This document shows positions 39,634-47,651 of a DNA stretch of 64,000 nucleotides, in pieces. Source of the stretch: Caballeronia humi (lineage in GTDB: Bacteria > Pseudomonadota > Gammaproteobacteria > Burkholderiales > Burkholderiaceae); contig NZ_FCNW02000009.1 in the NCBI RefSeq assembly GCF_001544475.1, positions 62,001 to 126,000 of the forward strand, in the 5' to 3' direction. Position numbers and translations under genes: made by a program. How positions within the stretch are numbered: the stretch's first letter is position 1; each line of letters opens with the position of its first letter. A model generated the notes under the pieces. That model saw only the letters and a list, made by a program, of their open reading frames with translations, ran no database searches and was not told the origin of the DNA.

Positions 39634-41811
39634 ATGCAGTGGGCAATACGAACGCGTCGAAGCTCGATCGCCGCGGCGGTGAGCTTTGCGTTCTGCGCGG
39701 CAGCGCATGCGCAAAGCACAGGCAATACGGTACAGGACGTTGCGGCAGCGAACACGCTGCCCGCGGTGAAAGTCAGCGCATCGGCGGAAGGCGACGGTAC
39801 GGTGGGTCTCGTCGCGCGCCGCAGCAGGACCGGCACGAAGACGGACACGCCAATCGACGAAATTCCACAGACGATCAACGTCGTCACTTCCGCGCAGATC
39901 GAGGAGACGGGCGCGACCAGCATCAACGAAGCGCTGCGCTACGTGCCGGGCTTTTCGTCGTATGGCGCGGACGTTCGCTCCGACTGGTACTCGGCGCTGC
40001 GAGGCTTCACGCCGACCGTTTTCGTCGATGGACTGCAGGTGCCCAATACGCTGAACCTCTCGAGCTGGCGTGTCGATCCGTACATGATCGACAGCATCAC
40101 GATCCTGCGCGGCCCGACTTCCGTGCTGTACGGACAAGGTGATCCGGGCGCGATCGTCGATGTGCAGAGCAAGCTCGCCAATGGCGAACGCATCCGCGAG
40201 GCCGGCATGCAACTCGGCAACTATGCACGCAAGCAAGTGCAGTTCGATATCGGCGATACGATCGATAAGGATGGCACGCTCTCGTATCGCGTGCTCGCGG
40301 TCGGGCGCGATGGCAATTCGCTCACCGGACCGCATGCGGAGCAGCGCTTCTCGATCGCGCCGTCGGTCAGATGGCAGCCGAACGCGAGCACGTCGTTGAC
40401 CGTTGCCGCGAGCTATCTGCAAGACTGGGGGGATGCGTCGAACAACTTCCTGCCGGCGGAGGGCACGGTGCTGCCGAATCCGAACGGCAGGATTTCGGAG
40501 AACCTCTACACGGGGGACCCGACGTATTCGTACTATCGCAAGAAGCAGTGGTCGGTCGGCTACCAGTTCGAGCACAAGTTCGATCCGGTGTGGACGTTTC
40601 GCCAGAACACGCGCTGGATGCATCTCTCGCTTGATAACGGCGCGGTGTGGGGCGGCGGTCTCGATGCGAGCGATCCGACGCAGCGGACGCTCTCGCGCTA
40701 TGCAGGGCTCTTTCAGCCGAACTACAGCCGCTTCGATATCGACAACCAGGCCCAGGCGCGCTTCGGCACGGGACCGATCGAACATACGGTGTTGCTCGGC
40801 TTCGAATACAACCGTCAGAACTCGACCGATAGCGAATGGCTCGCGCTCGGTCCGAGCCTCAACATGTACAACCCGGTCTATACGCCGGTATCGACCGCGA
40901 TATTCAGCGGCCCCGATTCGTTCGGCCAGACGAATACGCGCACGACGCTCGATTCGTTCGGCCTCTACGCGCAGGATCAGATCAAGTGGCAGCGCTGGGT
41001 GCTGACGGTGGGCGGCCGTGAGGACTGGACCGATACGAAGCTCAACGACGTCGTCGGCGACACGCAGACGAAGCAGAACGACAGCGCGTTCACGGGCCGC
41101 GTCGGGCTGACATATCTCGGCGACTATGGGCTCTCTCCGTACATCAGCTATTCGACGTCGTTTAATCCGATCATCGGCGTGAAAATGGCCGACGGCGGTC
41201 TGCCTTCGCCGACGAAAGGCCGGCAGATCGAAGCCGGCTTGCGCTGGCAGCCGGCGGGCAAGAACCTGATGCTGAACGCAGCCGTCTATCAGATCAACCA
41301 GACGAACGTCCTCACGCCCGATCCCACCGATCCCACCAACACGTTCTCCGTGCAGACAGGCGAAGTGCGCTCGCGCGGCATCGAACTGAGCGCGGTCGGC
41401 AACGTGACGCGCGATCTGTCGGTGATCGCTGCCTACGTGTATCAGGACGTGAAGAACATCGACGCGAACGACGACACGCTCGGCAAGTGGCCGGTGTCGA
41501 TTCCGCTGCCGCGTCAGATGGCCTCGCTCTGGGCCGACTATACGTGGCACGCGGGTCCGCTCGAAGGATTCGGTGTCGGGGCGGGCATCCGCTATCAGAG
41601 CGGCCTCGCGGGCGCCGCCGACAACTCGCTCTACGTGCCGAGCTACACCGTGTACGACGCGGCCGTTCACTACGACATCCGCCACTGGCGTTTCGCGGTG
41701 AACGCATCGAACATTTTCAATCGCACGTTCGTGAGCGGCTGCCAGTCGTCATCGGCGTGCTTCTACGGCAATCCGCGCACGGTGATCGCGAGCGCCCGCT
41801 ACAACTGGTGA
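39634..41811 (+). CDS. orbA: TonB-dependent ferric-siderophore outer-membrane receptor
   Basis: The 725-residue precursor starts with a signal peptide (about 28 residues, ending AAAHAQ). The plug domain follows (DEIPQTINVVTSAQIEETGA, INEALRYVPGFSSYGADVR, ILRGPTSVLYGQGDPG) and then the 22-strand barrel, which ends in the aromatic residue expected for outer-membrane insertion (SARYNW). The plug resembles FhuA/FpvA-type hydroxamate receptors. It imports the ferric siderophore using TonB energy. It lies within the biosynthetic operon, 36 bp after pvdA and 3 bp before the formyltransferase, so uptake and synthesis should be co-expressed. Confidence 0.95.
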   Translation: MQWAIRTRRSSIAAAVSFAFCAAAHAQSTGNTVQDVAAANTLPAVKVSASAEGDGTVGLVARRSRTGTKTDTPIDEIPQTINVVTSAQIEETGATSINEALRYVPGFSSYGADVRSDWYSALRGFTPTVFVDGLQVPNTLNLSSWRVDPYMIDSITILRGPTSVLYGQGDPGAIVDVQSKLANGERIREAGMQLGNYARKQVQFDIGDTIDKDGTLSYRVLAVGRDGNSLTGPHAEQRFSIAPSVRWQPNASTSLTVAASYLQDWGDASNNFLPAEGTVLPNPNGRISENLYTGDPTYSYYRKKQWSVGYQFEHKFDPVWTFRQNTRWMHLSLDNGAVWGGGLDASDPTQRTLSRYAGLFQPNYSRFDIDNQAQARFGTGPIEHTVLLGFEYNRQNSTDSEWLALGPSLNMYNPVYTPVSTAIFSGPDSFGQTNTRTTLDSFGLYAQDQIKWQRWVLTVGGREDWTDTKLNDVVGDTQTKQNDSAFTGRVGLTYLGDYGLSPYISYSTSFNPIIGVKMADGGLPSPTKGRQIEAGLRWQPAGKNLMLNAAVYQINQTNVLTPDPTDPTNTFSVQTGEVRSRGIELSAVGNVTRDLSVIAAYVYQDVKNIDANDDTLGKWPVSIPLPRQMASLWADYTWHAGPLEGFGVGAGIRYQSGLAGAADNSLYVPSYTVYDAAVHYDIRHWRFAVNASNIFNRTFVSGCQSSSACFYGNPRTVIASARYNW

Positions 41812-41814
41812 TCC

Positions 41815-42657
41815 ATGTCCAAGAAGAAACTCGTTTATATCCTGTCACTGCGCAATGCCGCAGCCGATCGCGCGGGGCAGCAGATCGAATACAAGGGCGG
41901 CCTGCGCTACATGAAGTCGCCGCTCGAATATCTCGTAGGGCGGCTCAACGAAAGGGAACTCGGCGATCTCTACTCGCTCGAAGGCGTCATCTATGACGAC
42001 GATGAAGGCTCGCCCGCCGATCGCGAAAAGCTCGAGCATTACGGCTTTTCGTGCACGCCGGGCAAGCAGTGGATTTATCCGCCGAATCTGACGGTGCAGG
42101 GCAAGTCCGTGAACAGCCTGCTGCATGCGATTCCTTCGGCTTACCGGCGCTTGCCGCTCAATGCGCCAGAGCGTGTTGCGCAGAAAAGCGCGTTCGAGAA
42201 TCGCCTGCTCGACAAGCTGATCGCACTCGAAGCCGATTTCGTCGTGCTCGACGGGTTGCTCGTGATCCTCGATGAACTCGTGCGGCCCGGTGCGCTCTTT
42301 CATCGGCGAATTGCGAACATTCATCCGGGCGTGACGCGTCTCGGTTCGCGCTACGAGCGCCGTGGCGCCTATGCGACGCTCGATGCGTTGTACGGCGCGC
42401 GCGGCGAGAAGGTGATCGACTGGAACACGCGTGAGACGCGGACCGTGCCACCGGTCGATAAAACCGGCGCGTCGTTTCATTACGTCGATAACGGCATCGA
42501 TTCGGGCGAGGTGATCTTCGACCTGCTCGAGACCTACATCGACCCGAACGACACGATCCTCGAACTGCGCTGGAACAACTTCAACAAGAGTCTCTTCCCC
42601 GCGCTTGAAGGAGGCCTCGCGATGATGGCCGAGAGCTTTGCGAAGGAGGCGATCTGA
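41815..42657 (+). CDS. pvdF: N5-hydroxyornithine formyltransferase (PvdF-like)
   Basis: The 280-residue protein belongs to the PvdF group of formyltransferases. It keeps the folate-dependent core motif NIHPG (about residue 168) with VVLDGLLVILDELV before it and a late FHYVDNGIDSGEVI stretch, where the catalytic Asn/His/Asp set of this fold is expected. It would formylate N5-hydroxyornithine with 10-formyl-tetrahydrofolate, creating the hydroxamate used by the second NRPS. Its ATG lies 3 bp after the receptor stop. The N-terminus (KKKLVYILSLRNAAADRAGQ) matches PvdF in recall but was not checked by alignment. Confidence 0.9.
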   Translation: MSKKKLVYILSLRNAAADRAGQQIEYKGGLRYMKSPLEYLVGRLNERELGDLYSLEGVIYDDDEGSPADREKLEHYGFSCTPGKQWIYPPNLTVQGKSVNSLLHAIPSAYRRLPLNAPERVAQKSAFENRLLDKLIALEADFVVLDGLLVILDELVRPGALFHRRIANIHPGVTRLGSRYERRGAYATLDALYGARGEKVIDWNTRETRTVPPVDKTGASFHYVDNGIDSGEVIFDLLETYIDPNDTILELRWNNFNKSLFPALEGGLAMMAESFAKEAI

Positions 42658-42732
42658 ACATGGCGTCTTCAACGCGTCGTGTGCTTTCGAGCCACTACGC
42701 ACACCACCCAGTCAAATGCGGGAGACATGACG

Positions 42733-43698
42733 ATGAACGTTCGATTTCATCCTGAGGCGACGGCCGGTTTGACCGCCGCCAACGATACACCGATCGACCG
42801 CGCGCTCTTCGCGTGGAGAGAGGATCTTGCGCCTGAAGCGCTCTTGCCAGCGTTTGGCGAACTCTTCTGCCCCGAACCGGATCGCCAGAGCGCGACGCTT
42901 GCTTTGCCGCTTACGGAAACGATGGCGGCCAATGTCTTCATCGAGCGAGCGATTGCGGAAGGTGTGATCGACCAGGCGCTTCATCGCGACGGCCACTTGC
43001 TGCTTACGACTTCGCGCCGTACCTTCTGGCAGCAGCAGCGTCCCTGGCTCCAGGCGAGCGCATCTGGCGACATGCCGCTCACTTACGCCGAGACCAACGG
43101 GCGGTGCCATCCGGTGCGGCCTTCGAACGCGGAGGGCACCATCTATGAGCGCCATTTCCCGCAAATCGACATGACGTTCAGCCTGCGCACCGCCGATCCC
43201 GAAGCCGACGCCGATGTCTTCAGCGCTTGGATGAACCTCGATCGCGTGGCGCACTTCTGGGACCAGAGGGGCACGCGCGCCGAGCACGCGGCATATCTCG
43301 CGGAGCGTCGCGCCGACCCGCACATGCATCCGATGATCGGCTACTTCGACGACAAGCCCTTCGGCTACTTCGAGTTCTATTGGGCGAAGGAAGACCGCCT
43401 CGGCCCGTTCTACGACGCAGGCGATTTCGACCGTGGCCTGCATCTTCTGATCGGCGATCCGCAGTTTCAAAGCGCGGGCAAATTGCGGGCGTGGTGGAGC
43501 GGCGTGCTGCACTACATGTTCATCGACGATCCGCGCACGCAGCGGCTCGTGGGCGAACCGCGCGTCGATCACGTGCGGCACATTGCGTACATGCACAGGA
43601 TGGGCTTCTACACGCTTAAGGAATTCGACTTCCCACACAAGCGCGCGGCGTTGACCGTCATCGAGCGCGAAAAGTTTTTCAGCGACTTCAAGTTCTGA
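42733..43698 (+). CDS. orbL: Siderophore N-acyltransferase (AlcB/IucB-type GNAT; OrbL-like position)
   Basis: The 321-residue protein has a C-terminal Acetyltransf_8 (AlcB-type) domain, as in IucB, with FYDAGDFDRGLHLLIGDP, the HYMFIDDPRT motif, GEPRVDHVRHIAYMHRMGF and a hydrophobic tail. These enzymes acylate N-hydroxylated amines. Here it probably acylates the first hydroxyornithine with an acetyl or 3-hydroxy-fatty-acyl group. The ATG at 42733 is preferred because GGGAG lies 8 bp before it; the ATG at 42727 has only 2 bp. As I recall the ornibactin locus, the gene after pvdF is orbL; the chain length of the acyl group cannot be read. Its end overlaps the convergent PPTase gene by 11 bp. Confidence 0.8.
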   Translation: MNVRFHPEATAGLTAANDTPIDRALFAWREDLAPEALLPAFGELFCPEPDRQSATLALPLTETMAANVFIERAIAEGVIDQALHRDGHLLLTTSRRTFWQQQRPWLQASASGDMPLTYAETNGRCHPVRPSNAEGTIYERHFPQIDMTFSLRTADPEADADVFSAWMNLDRVAHFWDQRGTRAEHAAYLAERRADPHMHPMIGYFDDKPFGYFEFYWAKEDRLGPFYDAGDFDRGLHLLIGDPQFQSAGKLRAWWSGVLHYMFIDDPRTQRLVGEPRVDHVRHIAYMHRMGFYTLKEFDFPHKRAALTVIEREKFFSDFKF

Positions 43699-44353
43699 GC
43701 GCAGCCGCCGACCATGCGATGCAAGCCGCGTAACCCGGCGGCATGGAAAGCGGCGCGGTGGCGATGCCTTGCACGTCGTCGCGACGGGGCCACACGGTGA
43801 AGTGCTGCATGCCCTTCGTGATGCCCACGCCGAGCGCCTTCAATATCGCTTCCTTCGTGACCCAGATGTCGTAGAAGGCGTCGGTTTGCGCGTGAACGGC
43901 AAGTCGTTCGACGGCATGGCGCTCGTGCGAACTGAGCGCGATCTCCGCCACCGTGCGCCAGTCGAATTGCGTCGCACGCTCTTCGATATCCACCCCCACG
44001 CGTCTCCGCGACGACAACGCGATCAGCCCATGATCACCCGAATGCGAGACGTTGAAATCGATTGCGTGTGAATTCGCAAGCGACGGGCGTCCCGCTTCGT
44101 CGCTTGCCAACGGCACATCTTCGGCTGCGACGCCAAGCCGTTCTGCCAGCAGCGCGCGCAATGCGGCGCGAACCATCGCGAAGCGCAGCGCATCCATGCT
44201 GCGATGAAAGGCCTGGGCGCGCGCGCGTTCGTTACCGGAGAGCGAAGCGAACACAGGATCGTCGAGCCGCGCGCCAAATACGATATCGACGCGCCAAAGC
44301 GAAACATCGGCGGGACACTCTGGCGGTAAGGGCACAACGACTAACGGGATCAT
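43688..44353 (-). CDS. Sfp-type 4'-phosphopantetheinyl transferase
   Basis: The 221-residue protein has the Sfp/Gsp PPTase motifs: the FNVSHSGDHGLIAL strand, RRVGVDIEE (Mg-binding Asp/Glu), then the signature FYDIWVTKEAILKALGVGI. It converts apo carrier domains of the NRPSs to the holo form with coenzyme A. Its position at the end of the siderophore locus fits this role, although other carriers may be substrates. The start codon overlaps, head to head, a possible plus-strand ATG (44351-44354), which argues against that start for the neighbouring gene. Confidence 0.9.
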   Translation of the reverse strand: MIPLVVVPLPPECPADVSLWRVDIVFGARLDDPVFASLSGNERARAQAFHRSMDALRFAMVRAALRALLAERLGVAAEDVPLASDEAGRPSLANSHAIDFNVSHSGDHGLIALSSRRRVGVDIEERATQFDWRTVAEIALSSHERHAVERLAVHAQTDAFYDIWVTKEAILKALGVGITKGMQHFTVWPRRDDVQGIATAPLSMPPGYAACIAWSAAALRT

Positions 44354-44426
44354 GAATTCCGATGCATCGAAAATAAGTCCATGGGATTATGCCAGCGACG
44401 CATTGATTATCGAAAGCGAGGTGAGC

Positions 44427-44846
44427 ATGGCAAGCACATGGCAATTCCAGATCAGAATCGCGGCGTCCAGGAAACTCGCGGAGGCATTGCGTGAAGGCCG
44501 CGCCTATTCCGCGCTCGACCCGCTTAATGAAATCCTGCGCGCGCACAACGCCACGCTGAAGTCCCAGTTCGACGCATTCATGGACTACGTGACCGAAGCG
44601 GAAAGAACGGACCCCGACAACTATCCTCTGTATGAATGGACGCGGGCGTCGGTCGATAACCCGGAAAAGAAGGCGAAATATCTAAGGGTCTTTACCGTGT
44701 ACGTGGACGGTGAAGAGATCTACGGCGCAGAAACGGCCGACCGTCTCCAAGCGGAACTGACTGCGCTTATCGATGCGGACGGTATCGAACGCGTCATGAA
44801 GTTCGATACGAACCCGGCGAACAATCCGCAACCGCCTCGGCAATAA
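44427..44846 (+). CDS. Hypothetical protein (139 aa) between the siderophore and partner-switching genes
   Basis: I do not recognise this family. The 139-residue product has no signal peptide or membrane helix and reads as a mixed helical/beta soluble protein: ASTWQFQIRIAASRKLAEAL, a Tyr-rich middle (YPLYEWTRASVDN) and a strand-turn-strand stretch (LRVFTVYVDGEEIYGAETADRL), ending in a Pro/Gln-rich tail. The ATG at 44427 was chosen because it follows AGGTGAGC; an earlier ATG at 44352 would overlap the PPTase start codon. It sits 174 bp before the RsbR-like gene on the same strand, so it could belong to that module or stand alone. Confidence 0.55.
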   Translation: MASTWQFQIRIAASRKLAEALREGRAYSALDPLNEILRAHNATLKSQFDAFMDYVTEAERTDPDNYPLYEWTRASVDNPEKKAKYLRVFTVYVDGEEIYGAETADRLQAELTALIDADGIERVMKFDTNPANNPQPPRQ

Positions 44847-45019
44847 TTTCTGCATGAATCCGGTGGGGTAATTATTGCCATATCGCGTTGCGATCGGAAA
44901 TCGTCGCCGTTAAAGGAGCCCGCGCAAACGTTCGCGTGTCGAATTGATTTCATGCCTTCTCCAACCGCTATATCATGTTGCCGGTTTAGGAAACCAAGAA
45001 CACAAAACTGGAGAAGCAC

Positions 45020-45886
45020 TTGAGCGAACCTCACGGCCTCGCCGATATCGTCGGCAAGCACGAAGCGAAGATTTTGACGGACTGGCTCAACGAACAACTC
45101 GCGACGGCGCGCCAGGGCGTGATTTCCGAAGCCGAGCTCAGGGAATCATCGCGCGCTTTCCTTGCACAATTCGCGCGGGCCATTGCAAGCGATTACGACA
45201 CGGACCTGTCAGGCCAGGCTTGGGACAGCGTGCGTCTGCACCTTGAAGCGCTCTCGCGCGAACGCGTGATCCAGGGTTTCACCTCGTCGGAAACAGCCGT
45301 CTTCATCTTCTCGCTGAAAAAGCCCCTGTTCGATGCACTGCGCGACGCCTTCAGCACGAACCCCGAACGCTTGAGCGTTGAATTCTGGAAACTGAGCCAG
45401 GTGCTCGACAAGCTCGGCCTCGTCACCGTCGATTCATATCAGCGCGAACGCCAGCAAGTGATCGAACGGCAGCAGCAGGAATTGCTCGACCTGACGACGC
45501 CCGTCGTCAAACTGTGGGATTCGATCGTCGCATTGCCACTCATCGGCACGCTCGACAGCGAACGCACGCAAGTCGTCATGGAAGGCCTGCTCAACGCAAT
45601 CGTCGATAACGAAGCGGCAATCGCGATCATCGACATCACCGGCGTGCCGACAGTCGATACGCTCGTGGCACAGCATCTGCTAAAGACCGTCGCGGCCGCG
45701 CGGTTGATGGGCGCGGAATGCATCATCAGCGGCATTCGTCCGCAGATTGCGCAAACCATCGTGCATCTCGGCGTCGACCTCGGCGACGTGGTGACGAAAG
45801 CGACGCTTGCCGAAGCGCTGAAGATCGCGTTGCGCCGCGTCAACCTTACCGTTACCAAGCTGGGCGCGGTCAAATCGGGCGATTGA
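45020..45886 (+). CDS. RsbR-like stressosome protein (RsbRD N-terminal domain + STAS)
   Basis: The 288-residue protein has an all-helical N-terminal domain of the RsbRD type (ILTDWLNEQLATARQGVISEAELRE... with DSVRLHLEALSRERVIQGF) followed by a STAS domain from about residue 165 (TPVVKLWDSIVALPLIGTLD, IIDITGVPTVDTLVAQHLL, SGIRPQIAQTIVHLG). In RsbR proteins two Thr positions are phosphorylated by RsbT; the TVDT position keeps Thr, while the site in the GIRP loop is flanked by Ser (ISGIRP). No PAS or other obvious ligand domain is seen. It starts at TTG with a GGAG site 7 bp away, and starts a five-gene module. Confidence 0.85.
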   Translation: MSEPHGLADIVGKHEAKILTDWLNEQLATARQGVISEAELRESSRAFLAQFARAIASDYDTDLSGQAWDSVRLHLEALSRERVIQGFTSSETAVFIFSLKKPLFDALRDAFSTNPERLSVEFWKLSQVLDKLGLVTVDSYQRERQQVIERQQQELLDLTTPVVKLWDSIVALPLIGTLDSERTQVVMEGLLNAIVDNEAAIAIIDITGVPTVDTLVAQHLLKTVAAARLMGAECIISGIRPQIAQTIVHLGVDLGDVVTKATLAEALKIALRRVNLTVTKLGAVKSGD

Positions 45887-45888
45887 AG

Positions 45889-46269
45889 ATGGAGCAGATT
45901 CCGGTTCTTAAGCTTGGCGGGTTTCTTCTGGTATCGATCCAGATCGAATTGCATGACGAACTCGTGCTGGGTCTTCAGGAAACCCTGACGTCGCGGATCT
46001 CGGAGACCCGGGCCCGCGGAGTGCTGATAGATATTTCAGCGCTGGAGATCGTCGATTCGTTCATCGGCCGCACGCTCGGGCATATCGCGGCAATGGCGCG
46101 CGTGCTCGACGCGGAGACGGTGCTCGTCGGCATGCGTCCCGCGGTCGCGATCACGCTTGTGGAACTCGGCATGACGCTAAAGGGAATTCGAACCGCTCTC
46201 GACGTCGATAAGGGCATGGCCATGCTGAAGGCCTCGGCGGACGCGGGAGAATCTTCATCGTTACGCTAA
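45889..46269 (+). CDS. RsbS-like STAS scaffold protein
   Basis: The 126-residue single STAS domain starts MEQIPVLKLGGFLLVSIQIEL and carries the RsbS phosphorylation segment LIDISALEIVDSFIGRTLGHIA, with the Ser after IVD in the place of RsbS Ser-59, followed by VGMRPAVAITLVELG. RsbS with RsbR forms the stressosome core, and its phosphorylation by RsbT releases RsbT. The start lies 2 bp after the RsbR-like stop, and the 3' end overlaps the putative start of the RsbT-like frame. Confidence 0.88.
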   Translation: MEQIPVLKLGGFLLVSIQIELHDELVLGLQETLTSRISETRARGVLIDISALEIVDSFIGRTLGHIAAMARVLDAETVLVGMRPAVAITLVELGMTLKGIRTALDVDKGMAMLKASADAGESSSLR

Positions 46270-46667
46270 ACCAGGTTGTCCTGGAAATCCGCACGCCCGG
46301 CGAGGTCAACCTCGCGCGCAAAGCGGTGCAGGACTGGGCAATGCGACTTTCGTTCGGCACGCTCGAACGGACCAAGTTCGTCACGGCCGCGAGCGAGCTC
46401 GCACGCAACACGCTCGTGCACGGCCAAGGTGGAACGGTCACGCTCATCGAGCTGGAGAAGGACGGCAGGCAAGGCATTCAACTGATTTTCGAGGACAAGG
46501 GTCCGGGCATTCCCAACATCGAGAAGGCGCTGGAAGATGGATACAGCACGGCCAAAAGCATGGGCCTCGGCTTGGGCGGCGCGCGGCGGCTCGTCAATGA
46601 ATTCGAAATTACTTCGGCAGCAGGCAGCGGGACTCGCGTGAGCATCGTGCAATGGAAGCGACGATAA
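46257..46667 (+). CDS. RsbT-like switch kinase with apparent non-canonical start codon
   Basis: The RsbT-like ATPase/kinase keeps the GHKL N box TAASELARNTLVHG, the Asp-Gly box FEDKGPGIPNIEKAL and the lid GLGLGGARRLVNEF. In-frame coding runs back to an upstream stop at 46209, but there is no ATG, GTG or TTG before the GTG at 46326; starting there would remove the first strands (IFIVTLNQVVLEIRTPGEV, 136 residues if begun at ATC 46257). A GGGAGA site lies 6 bp before that ATC, so a rare AUC start is the simplest reading and gives RsbT-like length. A shortened GTG start is the alternative. It phosphorylates RsbS/RsbR. It overlaps both neighbours. Confidence 0.75.
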   Translation: MVTLNQVVLEIRTPGEVNLARKAVQDWAMRLSFGTLERTKFVTAASELARNTLVHGQGGTVTLIELEKDGRQGIQLIFEDKGPGIPNIEKALEDGYSTAKSMGLGLGGARRLVNEFEITSAAGSGTRVSIVQWKRR

Positions 46668-47650
46668 ATCTTTCGGACCAGAGCGGTGTCGCGCACGCGC
46701 GGCGCTCGGTTGTCGCGCTCGCGCAGTCGCTCGGACTCACCGAACGTGTCCAGGCCGACGCGGCCCTCGTCGTGAGCGAAGCAGCCACCAACATCCTCAA
46801 ATATGCGAGGAGCGGCACGATCCATCTCGCGCCTTATGCGGATTTCACGGGCAACGGGCTGCAGATCGTAGCAGCGGACCGGGGGCCGGGCATCGTCAAT
46901 GTGCAGGCCGCGCGCACGGATGGGTTTTCCACTGGTGGCAGTCTCGGTGCGGGACTTGGCACGATCGAGCGGCAATCTGCGTTCTTCGATTTCTATTCGA
47001 TCGCAGGCGGTGGCACGGTGCTGCTCGCGCGCATTGAGAACAAGGGTGCAGGCGATGCGAAGCCTGGCGCGTGGACGATCGGTGCGAGATCGACGCCGAA
47101 GCTCGGGCAGCAGATTTGCGGTGACGCGTGGAGCGCGCTCGAAGATGACGGCACCCTGTGGATCACGCTACTCGACGGGCTCGGCCACGGGCCGCTCGCG
47201 AGCGAGGCATCGCGTCGCGCGGTGGACGTGTTCCGCCAGCGTAATCGCGACGACACGCCCGCCGATGTCCTGCGCGCAGCGCACCAAGCGATGCGCTCGA
47301 CACGCGGCGCGGTCATGGCCGCAGCGAAGTTCGATGTGAAGGCCAAGTCGATGACGTATGCGGGCGTCGGCAACATCGTCGCGATCGTGAACACGGGCGA
47401 GGTCAACCAGCATCTCGTCTCGACCGATGGCACCGTCGGTTACAACATGCGGCTCGTGCGCGAGAGCACGGTGGACTGGAACGTGCGCAGCGTCTTCATC
47501 GCGACGACGGACGGTCTCTCCACGCGCTGGAACCTGAACCGCCACCCGGACCTGCTGCAACATCATCCGGTCGTCATCGCGCATGTGCTGCATCGCGACT
47601 TCGCGCGCGACAACGACGACGCGTCGATCATCGTCGTCAAAGCGACCTGA
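46652..47650 (+). CDS. HATPase (RsbW/RsbT-like) fused to a SpoIIE/PP2C phosphatase (RsbX-like)
   Basis: The 332-residue protein has an N-terminal GHKL ATPase (LVVSEAATNILKYARSG, VAADRGPGIVNVQAARTDG, GAGLGTIERQSAFFDFYS; residues 1-135) and a C-terminal SpoIIE-like PP2C domain (CGDAWSALEDDGTLWITLLDGLGHGPLASEAS, MTYAGVGNIVAIV, VFIATTDGLSTRW). It can thus bind ATP like RsbT/RsbW and remove phosphate from RsbR/RsbS like RsbX, closing the partner-switching cycle. It starts 16 bp inside the RsbT-like frame. Such fusions follow rsbRST in several proteobacteria as I recall. Confidence 0.85.
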   Translation: MEATINLSDQSGVAHARRSVVALAQSLGLTERVQADAALVVSEAATNILKYARSGTIHLAPYADFTGNGLQIVAADRGPGIVNVQAARTDGFSTGGSLGAGLGTIERQSAFFDFYSIAGGGTVLLARIENKGAGDAKPGAWTIGARSTPKLGQQICGDAWSALEDDGTLWITLLDGLGHGPLASEASRRAVDVFRQRNRDDTPADVLRAAHQAMRSTRGAVMAAAKFDVKAKSMTYAGVGNIVAIVNTGEVNQHLVSTDGTVGYNMRLVRESTVDWNVRSVFIATTDGLSTRWNLNRHPDLLQHHPVVIAHVLHRDFARDNDDASIIVVKAT

Positions 47651-47651
47651 C

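Noticed and set aside
39616..41685. 689-codon minus-strand frame opposite the TonB receptor
   Set aside because: Antisense shadow; the receptor on the plus strand has a signal peptide, plug and barrel.
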